This document shows, piece by piece, positions 19,495-28,100 of a DNA stretch of 64,000 nucleotides; positions within the stretch are counted from its first letter, which is position 1; each line of letters starts with the position of its first letter. The stretch comes from Opitutus sp. GAS368. Lineage in GTDB: Bacteria > Verrucomicrobiota > Verrucomicrobiia > Opitutales > Opitutaceae. A program made the position numbers and the translations under genes. The DNA lies in NCBI RefSeq assembly GCF_900104925.1, contig NZ_LT629735.1, positions 1,210,291 to 1,274,290 of the forward strand, in the 5' to 3' direction. The notes under the pieces were generated by a model. The model was not told the DNA's origin. It did no database searches and was given only the letters and a program-made list of their open reading frames with translations.

Positions 19495-20333
19495 AGGCTG
19501 AAAAATTGCCGGGCGTTCCGGGTCGTGGCCTCCGCCAGCCGTTCCGGGCTGACCCCGAATACTCCGGCGCAGAATTCCGCCGTATGCTTCAGGTAGGCCG
19601 GTTCGTTGGGCTTTCCCCGGTGCGGCATGGGCGTCAGATAGGGCGCGTCGGTCTCGATCATCAGCCGGTCCAGTCCCTGCGCCAGCGCCGCCGCCCGCAC
19701 TGCCTCCGCGGTCTTGTAGGTGATGATGCCGGTGAATGACCCGTAGCCGCCGCGCTGGGTCAGCTCGGCCATCTCGGCCGGTCCCTCCGTGAAGCAATGG
19801 AACACCACCTTCCCCCACGCCACGCCGGAGGTGTCGATCATTTCGACGCACTCGGCAAAGGCCCCGCGCGAATGCACGACCACGGGGCAACCGAGCTTCC
19901 TCGCCAGCCCAAGCTGTTCGGCAAACGCCGCCTTTTGCCAGCCGAGGATCTGCTCCGCCTCGGCGGGCTCCTTGGGCAGATGAAACCGGTCGAGCCCGAT
20001 TTCGCCCAGCGCGACCGGGTAGGGCGAATCCTCTGGATGAGCCGTGGATATCGGCGGCTCGTCGGGACGACTCGCCCTACCCCAGTAAGCTTCCAGTTGC
20101 GCCACGCGCCCGGCCCAATCCGCCTCCACGCTGCAGGGATGCAGCCCGGCGGTGTAGCGAACCAGCCCGGCATGCTCGCGCGCCAGGTCGCGATAGAGCG
20201 TCCAGTCGTCGGTGTCCGTGCCGATGGTCACCATCGCCTCGAGCCCGGCGGCCTTCGCGCGGGACAAAATCCCGGGCAGTTCGCCGCGCTTGGCGAAAGA
20301 TTCGAGGTGCGTGTGCGTATCAATCAATCCCAT
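19491..20333 (-). CDS. tatD: TatD-family metal-dependent hydrolase (DNase) with a coding palindromic insertion
   Basis: TIM-barrel metallohydrolase of the TatD/YcfH family, a 3'-5' exonuclease or deoxyribonuclease. Start MGLIDTHTHLESF gives the first metal ligands His6 and His8. Further ligands: VALGEIGLD (Glu), VVVHSRGA (His), VFHCFTEG (His) and IETDAPYL (Asp). At 280 residues it is about 20 longer than usual. The excess is at residues 85-106 (GRASRPDEP...PEDSPYP), encoded by a 64-bp palindrome also found in hrpA, inserted just before the Glu ligand strand. The stop codon comes from the 52-bp repeat. Confidence 0.92.
   Translation of the reverse strand: MGLIDTHTHLESFAKRGELPGILSRAKAAGLEAMVTIGTDTDDWTLYRDLAREHAGLVRYTAGLHPCSVEADWAGRVAQLEAYWGRASRPDEPPISTAHPEDSPYPVALGEIGLDRFHLPKEPAEAEQILGWQKAAFAEQLGLARKLGCPVVVHSRGAFAECVEMIDTSGVAWGKVVFHCFTEGPAEMAELTQRGGYGSFTGIITYKTAEAVRAAALAQGLDRLMIETDAPYLTPMPHRGKPNEPAYLKHTAEFCAGVFGVSPERLAEATTRNARQFFSL
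20018..20081. repeat. In-frame coding palindrome (family 2) in tatD
   Basis: 64 bp with ends GGTAGGGCG and CGCCCTACC. In tatD it reads GRASRPDEPP...HPEDSPY. Relative to the gene it is inverted compared with the three copies in hrpA, yet it uses the same phase and encodes nearly the same peptide, because the element is palindromic. Confidence 0.9.
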
Positions 20334-20345
20334 GATCTGTTTTCT

Positions 20346-20431
20346 GTCATCCTGAGCGAAGCGAAGGATTCACGGCCACGAACGTGATATGGCCGGCGAA
20401 CGCGTGGATTCTTCGCTTCGCTCAGAATGAC
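20346..20431. repeat. Long inverted repeat (TCATCCTGAGCGAAGCGAAGG type) upstream of tatD
   Basis: 29-bp arms at 20346-20374 and 20403-20431 are complementary with a few mismatches. A related element with TCATCCTGAGC ends occurs at 49341-49414. Such sequences are dispersed in many bacterial genomes. It lies in the tatD 5' region and just beyond the terminator of the DUF4097 gene. Confidence 0.8.
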
Positions 20432-20460
20432 AAGCAAGGAAAGTTATGCCCTGAAAGTCA

Positions 20461-20486
20461 GAAGCCAGCGCTTTCGCGCTGGCTTC
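20461..20486 (-). terminator. Hairpin terminator after the DUF4097 gene
   Basis: Perfect 10-bp stem GAAGCCAGCG / CGCTGGCTTC with a 6-base loop, about 33 bases beyond the stop codon of the gene at 20519. The T content of the tail is modest on both strands. Confidence 0.6.
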
Positions 20487-20518
20487 CTTTGCACACACAC
20501 CAGTTTGCCTGGTGAAAT

Positions 20519-21460
20519 TTAGTCGGTCCGCACCGAGATGTCGCCGCCGCTGGAGCGGAGCTTCAGGCGGGGACCGCCGCCGTTGACGCTGCCGACGAGC
20601 CGGCTCTTGCCCACGCCGCCCTTGGCGATGGTGATGGTCAGGCCCTCGGCCCGGACGTCGCCACCGGAGGTGCTGGCGTCGAGCTCGAAGCCGGCGCCCT
20701 TCACGATGTGCACGCGCACGTCGCCGCCGGAGGTGCTGAGGACGGCGTCCTGCTTGAGCGGCTCGGTGAGGGTCGCACGGACGTTGCCGCCCGAGGTGGT
20801 CGCGCTGATCAGCTGCGCGACGGCATTGATGGTGATGTCGCCGCCCGAGGTGGAGACCTCCGTCGGGCCGCCGGCGCGGTCAACCTCGATGTTCCCGCCG
20901 GAAGTACCGAGCTTGGCGCGGGCCGTGCTCTCCTTGAGGACAATGTCGCCCCCCGAGGTGTGGGCGTCGATCTCGCCGTCGACGCGGTCGAACTTCAGGT
21001 TGCCGCCGCTGGTGCGGGCGCGGACGTTGCCCTGCACGCTGGCAGCCGTGATGTCGCCACCCGAGGTGTTGAGGTTCAGGTTGAAATTCCTGGGCACGGT
21101 GACCTCGAACGAGACGCTGACCGGCGGCCAGCTGCCGAAATGGAAGCCCATCGGGCGTGACTCGTATTTGGCCTCGGCGGTTACGTCGTTGCCGGTCTGC
21201 TCCATGGTCAGGCTCAACTTCTCCAGGATCTCATCGGCTTCCTTTTCACTCGAGGCGCGGATCACCTGCTTGACGTGGATGCGGACCTCCGGGGTGTCGG
21301 CGGTCTGGATCGTGATATCGCCGCCTTGGGTGACGGCCTTGAGGTTGCCACCGGGCTGCACGGTGAAGGTCTTGTCGACGGTGCGGGTGATCTTGGCCGA
21401 AAGCACGGCCGGCGCCGCCAGCAGGGCCCCAAGGGTCAGGAGGGAAAGCAGGGATTTCAT
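20519..21460 (-). CDS. Exported DUF4097 beta-strand repeat protein
   Basis: 313 residues with a signal peptide MKSLLSLLTLGALLAAPA (cleavage about residue 21). The body is a right-handed beta structure with at least eight repeats of about 18 residues, each centred on TSGGD or TSGGN (for example NTSGGDITA, RTSGGNLKF, STSGGDITI, STSGGDVRV). This is the DUF4097/DUF4098 adhesin-like family, whose role is not established. Likely periplasmic or outer surface. A hairpin terminator lies downstream. Start ATG at 21460 chosen for the signal peptide. Confidence 0.85.
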   Translation of the reverse strand: MKSLLSLLTLGALLAAPAVLSAKITRTVDKTFTVQPGGNLKAVTQGGDITIQTADTPEVRIHVKQVIRASSEKEADEILEKLSLTMEQTGNDVTAEAKYESRPMGFHFGSWPPVSVSFEVTVPRNFNLNLNTSGGDITAASVQGNVRARTSGGNLKFDRVDGEIDAHTSGGDIVLKESTARAKLGTSGGNIEVDRAGGPTEVSTSGGDITINAVAQLISATTSGGNVRATLTEPLKQDAVLSTSGGDVRVHIVKGAGFELDASTSGGDVRAEGLTITIAKGGVGKSRLVGSVNGGGPRLKLRSSGGDISVRTD

Positions 21461-21510
21461 AGGGTTGTGTCCCTGATAACACGGCCGCCGGCGAAAAGTT
21501 ACCCTTTTCT

Positions 21511-21876
21511 TCAGGCCGGAGCCAGGGCCGCCGCCCAGGCTTTCTCGTCGAAACCGACCAGGGCGACGCCTGGACCGAGCAAAAACGGCCGCTTCACCAG
21601 CATGCCGCTGCCCGCGAGCAGCGCGAGGGCCCCGGCATCGTCCAAACCGGGCAGCTTGGCCGCCAGGCCGAGGGCACGGTATTCCAGCCCCGAGGTGTTG
21701 AACAGCCTGCCCCGTTTTCCACCCAGCGCCGCCAGCATGGTGCGCAGTTCGGCCGGGGATGGCGGTGTGGCGCGGATGTCTTTCTCGGCAAAATCCACGC
21801 CGCGGCGCCGCAGCCACTGCCGGGCCCGCTCACAGGTGCTGCACTTGGGGTGCAGGTAGGCGATGAGTCGGCTCAC
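21511..21876 (-). CDS. ArsC/Spx-family thioredoxin-fold protein
   Basis: 121 residues. N-terminal YLHPKCSTCERARQWL has the CX2C pair (Cys12, Cys15) characteristic of the YffB/Spx/ArsC family, followed by DIRATPPSPAELRTML and KRPFLLG-type motifs. Members include glutathione- or thioredoxin-linked arsenate reductases and regulators; no arsenic genes are near, so a general reductase role is as likely. The GTG start at 21876 overlaps the stop of the dienelactone hydrolase gene (GTGA), showing translational coupling. Confidence 0.8.
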   Translation of the reverse strand: MSRLIAYLHPKCSTCERARQWLRRRGVDFAEKDIRATPPSPAELRTMLAALGGKRGRLFNTSGLEYRALGLAAKLPGLDDAGALALLAGSGMLVKRPFLLGPGVALVGFDEKAWAAALAPA

Positions 21877-22679
21877 CGCTTCGCTTTGAAGATTTCCGCG
21901 AAGAACCCCTTCATGTGCGCCCAGGAGCGCTTGTCGGCGGCGGCGTTGTAGCCGATGGGCAAGCCCGTGGCTTTGGCGATGGCATCGGCACCGGGGTTGG
22001 TGAACGCATGCACCGCACCGGCATAGCTGATGAACTGGTAGTCGAATTTGCCGTCCTCCATCGACTTCATGAAGGCGGTGACTTCCTCGGGCTTGACGAA
22101 GGGGTCCACCGCGCCATGGCAGAGCAGGAACTTCGCGTGGTTTTTCGCCGCGGCCTCCGCCGACGCCGGGACCAGGGCCCCGTGGAAACTCACGATGCCC
22201 GCGAGCGGCGCGCCGCTGTAGGCGAGCACCTGCGCCGTCGCACCACCAAAGCAATACCCGATGGCGGCCACCCGCGCGGGATCCACCAGGCCCGTGGCCA
22301 GCAGCTGGTCGAGGCCCGCCCGGGCGCGGTCGGCCATGAGCGGCTTGCCGTAGAACTGGCCGGCGAGTTCCCCGGCTTTCTTCGGGTCGGTGGTCGTGAC
22401 GCCGGCGCCATACATGTCGGCGGCAAACGCCACGTAGCCCAGCTTCGCCAGCTGCTCGGCCCGGCCTTTCGGGTAATCGGTCAGACCCCACCATTCCGGG
22501 ATGACCAGCACGCCGGGCGCCGGCATGGCCGCGGAGACCTTGGTGTCGTCGTAGGCGAGGTAGCCTTCGAGCTTCACGCCGGCGTGCTCATAGGCGACCG
22601 GCTTCGTGACAATCTTCGCGCTCAACACCTCGGCCGCGCCCAAGGCGAGACCGGCCAGCAGGAATCGGGATACATTCAT
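21873..22679 (-). CDS. Secreted dienelactone-hydrolase-family protein
   Basis: Alpha/beta hydrolase of 268 residues with a signal peptide (MNVSRFLLAGLALGAAEVLSA). The triad is visible: Cys143 in IGYCFGGATA, Asp192 in HGAVDPFV and His224 in AVHAFTNPG. The cysteine nucleophile is typical of dienelactone hydrolases. Export to the periplasm is unusual for catechol-pathway enzymes, and no such pathway is nearby, so a different ester substrate is likely. Start ATG 22679. Overlaps the downstream ArsC-like gene by four bases. Confidence 0.88.
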   Translation of the reverse strand: MNVSRFLLAGLALGAAEVLSAKIVTKPVAYEHAGVKLEGYLAYDDTKVSAAMPAPGVLVIPEWWGLTDYPKGRAEQLAKLGYVAFAADMYGAGVTTTDPKKAGELAGQFYGKPLMADRARAGLDQLLATGLVDPARVAAIGYCFGGATAQVLAYSGAPLAGIVSFHGALVPASAEAAAKNHAKFLLCHGAVDPFVKPEEVTAFMKSMEDGKFDYQFISYAGAVHAFTNPGADAIAKATGLPIGYNAAADKRSWAHMKGFFAEIFKAKR

Positions 22680-22723
22680 GCCTGCACCTTAGCGGGCCGC
22701 GGACAAAATTCAATCCCGCGCAA

Positions 22724-24520
22724 TCATTTCGGGTGCTCCAGCCAGTGCTCGAGGCTGGCGCGGAGCTCGGACTGCCGGATCGGCTTGGTCAGGAAGTCAT
22801 CCATGCCGGACGCCTCGGCCGCGGCGCGATCCTCCGTCCGCACGTTGGCGGTGAGCGCAATGATGGGCAGCCACCGGCCCTCGATCCGCCGTCGGATGCG
22901 GCGCACGGCCTCGAACCCGTCGATGCCCGGCATCTGGATGTCCATGAGCACGGCGTCCCATTGCTCGCGGACGGCCAGCTCGATGCCCTCGGCGCCATTG
23001 TCCACGATCACCGTCTCGAGGCCGAGCTTGCGCAGGAACGTCTCGACGACGCGCTGGCTGCCCCAGTCATCATCGACGACCAGCACCCGGCCGCTGAGCC
23101 GGCCCCGGGGCGGGCGCGGTGCGGCCTGGTCCGGGCCCGCCAATTGCGCCAGCGGGAGCGGCAGGTCGAACCAGAACTCCGATCCCTGGCCCGGGGCGCT
23201 GGTCACCTTGATCTCGCCGCCCATGCGCCGCACCAGGCTTTGCGAGATGGCCAGCCCGAGACCCGAGCCGCCGTAACGCCGCGTCATCGAGCTGTCGCCC
23301 TGGCTGAATTTCTGGAACAGCTTGGCTTGGGTCGCCCCGTCCATGCCGATGCCGGTGTCCCGGATGCGGAACCGCAGCACCGCCTCCCCGCCGTCAATGC
23401 GGACCGTCTCGAGATACAAATCGATGCTGCCCTGCTCGGTGAACTTCACGGCGTTGCCGACGAGGTTGAGCAACACCTGCCGGATGCGCGTCGGGTCGCC
23501 CGTGACGGCGGCCGGCAGGTTGGAACCGGGATGGTAGTGCACGGGCAGCTGCTTGGCCGCCGCCTGGTTCTGGAACAGCGCCGCCACCTCCTCGCCCGCC
23601 TCGGCCGGGGAAAAATCGATTTCCTCCAGGTCCAGCTTGCCACTCTCCACCTTCGACAGGTCAAGGATGTCGTCGAGCAGGCGGAGCAACGTGTCGGCCG
23701 ACTTGCCCGCGACGCCGAGCTGCACCTGCTGGTCGGGGGTCAGCGGGGTATCGTTGAGCAGCTGCAGCATGCCGAGGATGCCGTTCATCGGCGTGCGGAT
23801 CTCATGGCTCATGGTGGCGAGGAACTCGGTCTTGGCCTGGTTGGCCGACTCGGCGCGGCGCTTGGCGTCGCTCAGGGTGGCCACCAGTTCCTCGTTCTCG
23901 AAGATCAGTGAGAAAAGCTTCCGCAGGTCCTGGTGGTGCAGTCGCGCGGTGTTCAGCAGGAAGAGCACATACGTGAAGGTGCACGCCACCAGCGTCCAGC
24001 TCCCGGGCTCGCGGTAGACCAGGAAGGCGAGCGTCGCCGGCGTCAGCGTCGTGACGATATACGCGGCGTAGCACAGGCGCACCGAGGCGAGCGAACGGGC
24101 CGCGCCGGCGTTCATGCCCGCGAGGATGAAGACGACCAGACAGCGCGGCAGCAGCTCGTTGGTCTGCAGGAAGAGCCAGCCGGCCACGCCCCAGGTGCAG
24201 CCCGCGGCGATCACGCCGAAGTAGAACAGCGAGCGCCACAGCCGGAGCTGGTCGTCGCGCAGGAGCTTGCGCGCAAAGGTTTGGTTCAGGAGCAGGCGGA
24301 CGCCGCTCACCGTGCAGATGACCGCCAGCCACCCCAGGGTCAGCCGCATGGGGAAATACGTCCAGACCCCGGCCGCCAGCACGATCGCCAGCACGAAATT
24401 GGAATACAGCCCGAAGCCCGCCGTGCGATAGAGCAGCCGCGTCATCTCCGCCTCGACCCGCAGCACAATGTCCTGGCGCATGGGTTCCACCGGCTGGCGG
24501 GGGACATTCGGGGGACTCAT
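22724..24520 (-). CDS. Hybrid sensor histidine kinase with receiver domain
   Basis: 598 residues. Five to six transmembrane helices (about 38-190) form an integral-membrane sensor; then a dimerisation domain with [15 protein letters not shown] (His239), ATPase domain with [19 protein letters not shown] and [10 protein letters not shown], and a C-terminal receiver with [11 protein letters not shown] and phospho-Asp in [10 protein letters not shown]. The lack of an Hpt domain means another protein takes the phosphate. The ATG at 24520 is chosen; an upstream in-frame start adds 20 residues of no clear character. No output gene is adjacent. Confidence 0.9.
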   Translation of the reverse strand: MSPPNVPRQPVEPMRQDIVLRVEAEMTRLLYRTAGFGLYSNFVLAIVLAAGVWTYFPMRLTLGWLAVICTVSGVRLLLNQTFARKLLRDDQLRLWRSLFYFGVIAAGCTWGVAGWLFLQTNELLPRCLVVFILAGMNAGAARSLASVRLCYAAYIVTTLTPATLAFLVYREPGSWTLVACTFTYVLFLLNTARLHHQDLRKLFSLIFENEELVATLSDAKRRAESANQAKTEFLATMSHEIRTPMNGILGMLQLLNDTPLTPDQQVQLGVAGKSADTLLRLLDDILDLSKVESGKLDLEEIDFSPAEAGEEVAALFQNQAAAKQLPVHYHPGSNLPAAVTGDPTRIRQVLLNLVGNAVKFTEQGSIDLYLETVRIDGGEAVLRFRIRDTGIGMDGATQAKLFQKFSQGDSSMTRRYGGSGLGLAISQSLVRRMGGEIKVTSAPGQGSEFWFDLPLPLAQLAGPDQAAPRPPRGRLSGRVLVVDDDWGSQRVVETFLRKLGLETVIVDNGAEGIELAVREQWDAVLMDIQMPGIDGFEAVRRIRRRIEGRWLPIIALTANVRTEDRAAAEASGMDDFLTKPIRQSELRASLEHWLEHPK

Positions 24521-24595
24521 CGGGGCAAGCAAGCCACAGCGCCAACCCCTCTCGCAAGGGAATTCCCCCGGGCGCCCCACCCTTTCAGGGTATGA

Positions 24596-25039
24596 TTAGG
24601 TCGAGAGGCCGCCTGCAATGTATTGCCGCAGTGATTCCGCCTCGGCGCGGTGGGCGTTGGCCACCCAGCGGGACACGTCACCGATGGAAATCAGGCCCGT
24701 CAGTTTGCCGTCCTGGATCACGGGCAGGTGGCGGCAGCGTTTCTCCGCGAAGATGTCCATCACCTGCTGGACGGTCGCCTCGGGCCCGACGGTGAGCACG
24801 CTGGTGGTCATGACTTTTGCCAGCGGGGTCGTCTTGGGATCGAGGCTGGCGGCGATCACGCGGGTGAGCGCGTCGCGTTCGGTGAAGATGCCGGCCAGCC
24901 TCGGCCCGTCCTGCACGAGCATGGCGCCGATGCGGTGCTGGTTCATTTTCTGGACGGCCTCAAAGACCGTCACGTGGGCCGGCACCGTGTGCAAAGCGCG
25001 GCCCTTCCCTTCCAACAGCGTAGCTATCGAAGTGTTCAT
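24596..25039 (-). CDS. Tandem CBS-domain protein
   Basis: 147 residues made of two CBS domains (about 10-65 and 78-135), with GAMLVQDGPRLAGIFTERD and RHLPVIQDGKLTGLISIGD. Such pairs bind adenine nucleotides or related ligands and regulate partners. No fused effector is present. Located between the hybrid kinase and hrpA, all on the minus strand. Confidence 0.9.
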   Translation of the reverse strand: MNTSIATLLEGKGRALHTVPAHVTVFEAVQKMNQHRIGAMLVQDGPRLAGIFTERDALTRVIAASLDPKTTPLAKVMTTSVLTVGPEATVQQVMDIFAEKRCRHLPVIQDGKLTGLISIGDVSRWVANAHRAEAESLRQYIAGGLST

Positions 25040-25111
25040 TGGGGGTAATTAGATTGGGCGGAGCCTACCCGGTTCCCACCCATCGCTACAACGCCAAATC
25101 TCACCCCGGCC

Positions 25112-28100
25112 CTATTTCCGGAACAGCTGGTCCAGCGCGCCGAGACTCTTCAGCGGGGCGCCCTTTTTTGATGTTGCGGTAGCCGGCTTCAGGTAGGGCG
25201 AGTCGTCCCGACGAGCCGGCTCATCCGGAGGATTCGCCCCACCCACCTCGGCCAGCATGCGTTCCAGCCGCACCGCTGACACCGGCTCCACCGTGCCCAG
25301 CTCCTGCGCGAACAGGCTCACGCGGAATTCCTCCACCAGCCAGCGGAATTCGCCGGCCTTCCCCTGTAGCGGCGGTCTGTGACCGCCGGACCGGCGCTCA
25401 TAGAGCGCCGCTACAGCTTTGACGAATGGCGCCAGTTCCGCCGCGCGCGCCGCATCCTTGGCCGGATCGCGCCGGGCGCGCTCGGCCCGCGCCTGCAGGC
25501 CCTTCAGGTAACGCGGCAGGTGCGCGATCCGCTCGAACGGCGTGGTGCGGAGGAAATCCGGCGGCAGCAGCGCCGCCAGGTCGTCGGCCATGCCGGGGTA
25601 GGTCTGCTTCGCGGTCTGCAATGCCAGCCGGAGCGTGAAGATCTCCTTCAGCCAGTCGCCGAGCTTCGGCACCAGCCCGCGCAAATCCTGCTTCGCTCTG
25701 ATGATTGCCTGTTCGAACGCGGCTTTGGTCAGCTGGTAGGGCGAGTCGTCCCGACGAGCCGTGCCCTTTGGCTCATCGGGACGATTCGCCCTACCCATCC
25801 GTCCCGCATCGCACACCCAGCGCCGGATCGACTCGAAAGCGTCCGCCTGCAGCGCGTCGGGCGTCGTGAGCGTCACCGCCAGCGTCCCGAGCATCCGCAG
25901 GGCTTTGAGATCCTTCTCCAGCCAACCCAGGTCGTGGCGCAGCTGCGTCTCGAACAGTTTCACCAACCCGGCGCGGGACGCCGCCGTGGCTTCCTCGGGC
26001 GTGGCGAACAGCCGCACGGCCACGCCTGCCGGCAGCGCCTTCAGGCCGGGATGGGCGTGCACCGGCACCCCGTGGTGTTCGCTCACGAGGATTTTTTCCG
26101 GCAGGTCGCCGAATTTCCATTCGGCCGCCGGTTCGCCCTCCCACTTGGCCCGGGCGGCTCGCCACGCGCTGTTGTCCACCGTCGCCGCCTGCTTGCTCAC
26201 GTCGCGCGAACGGCTGTGCAGCTGCGCTTGGATCTCCGCCAGATCGCGGCTGGCGCCCAGGACCTGGTCGCGGTTGTCCACGACCTCGACGCGCACCCGC
26301 AGGTGGTCGGGAAAAATCTTCGCGTCCCACAGCGCCGGATCGATGCGCACGCCGAGCCGGGGCGACAACAGCTCCGCCAGCGCCTCGGCCAGCGTCGGTT
26401 GTTTGGGCCGCGCGCTGATGAGAGCGAGGTCGCGCACCAGCTTCTGCGCCGTCTCCGTCAGGGGGATCAGGTTGCGCCGTTGCTCCTTCGGCAACGCCTT
26501 GAGCATCAGCTCAACTTTCTCGGGCAGATGACCCGGCACCGCCCAGTCGAGCGCAGCGGCCGTCAGCGCCTCGGCCTCGGCCAGGCTCACACGCACGGTG
26601 ACTCCGTCGGCCTCCTTGCCCGGCTGGTAGGCATAGGCGAGCGGCAGCACGCGGTTGTCCACCGGCATCGCCTCCGGGAATGCCGTGGCATCATGCGCCA
26701 CTTCCTCGTCGGACCGGAGGCTGTCTTCCGCCATGAAAAGGAATTTCGGCCTGGTGGCCTGCTGGTGGCGGACGAAGTCGATGAGTTCGGGCACGCTGCT
26801 GATGCCTTGAGGTGGAACCCGGCCTCCGGACAGGTTTTCCCCGTTACCGGATTCCTGCAAGCCCGTCCGGAGGCCGGGCTCCACCTTGGCGAACTCCCGC
26901 GCGTAGAACCGGTAGACGGCCTCGTCGAGATTCATGTAGCCCGAGCTGCGCGTGCGGGTCAGCCGCGTCTCGGCCTCGTCGCGGATGCGGCGGTTGTGGA
27001 CGAGAAAATCAAACGGCCAGGTGACCGTGTCGCCGACGAGCCCCTCGCGGATGAAGATCTCGGTGGCGTGCGCGGGGTTGATCCTGCCGTAGCTCGCCGA
27101 GCGCGTCTCCAGCTCGAGGTTGTAGAGCCGGCGGCGCTCCTTCACCAGCACGCGGCCGGCCTCGGCGTTCCAGAAGGGCTCGCTGTGCGCCACGCGCAGC
27201 AGATGCGCCCCGAGGTCGAGCACCCAGTGCGGGTCGATGCGCGCGCACGTGCGGGCGTAGATGCGGGCTGTCTCCATGATTTCCGCGGCCATGAGCCAGC
27301 GCGCAACCTTCGCCTTCGGCGGTGGAACCCGGCCTCCGGACGGGTTGTGTTTCCGTTCCGTTTTTTCAAACAACGCCGAACCGGGGAACACGTTCACCCG
27401 CCGGTCGTGCGCCGCGTGGTAATCGCCCTCGTCCGTCCGTGTGGCGATGTTGCCGAGCAACCCCGCGAGGATGGACCGGTGGATCGCCGCGAAGGCCGGC
27501 GTGCCGAGCGCGAGCTTCACCTCCTGTCCCTGCTTCACGCCGTCGTAGATCGAGGTCCGGGTGAAGCCGTCGCGCTCGCGCAGCGTGTCCTCAAGTTGGG
27601 CGTGCACGTCGCGCCATTCGCGCATCCGCATGAACGACAGGAAGTGCGCCGTGCAGAACTTCCGCTGCTTGCCGAGCGTCATGGCCTCGAACTCGTCGTG
27701 GTAGATCTCCCAGATGGCGAGCAAGGTGAGAAAATCGGAGTCAGGGTGCGTGAATCGCTTGTGGGCCGTGTCCGCCTTCTGCTGTTGGTCGAGCGGCCGT
27801 TCCCGCGGGTCCTGGATGCTGAGCGCCGCCGCAATGATCAACACCTCCCGCAACGCCTTCTCGTTCCGAGCCTGCAGAATCATGCGGCCGACCGTCGGGT
27901 CCACCGGCAGGTGCGCCAGCTCGCGGCCGAGATCGGTCAACACGCCGGCATCGTCGATCGCCCCGAGTTCGTGCAACAGCGCGTAACCGGCGCGAATGCC
28001 CTTGGCCGGCGGCGCGTTCAGGAACGGAAATTCCTCGATGTCGCCGAGACCGAAAGCCTTCATGCGCAAAATGACATCCGCCAGGTTGCTGCGCTGGATC

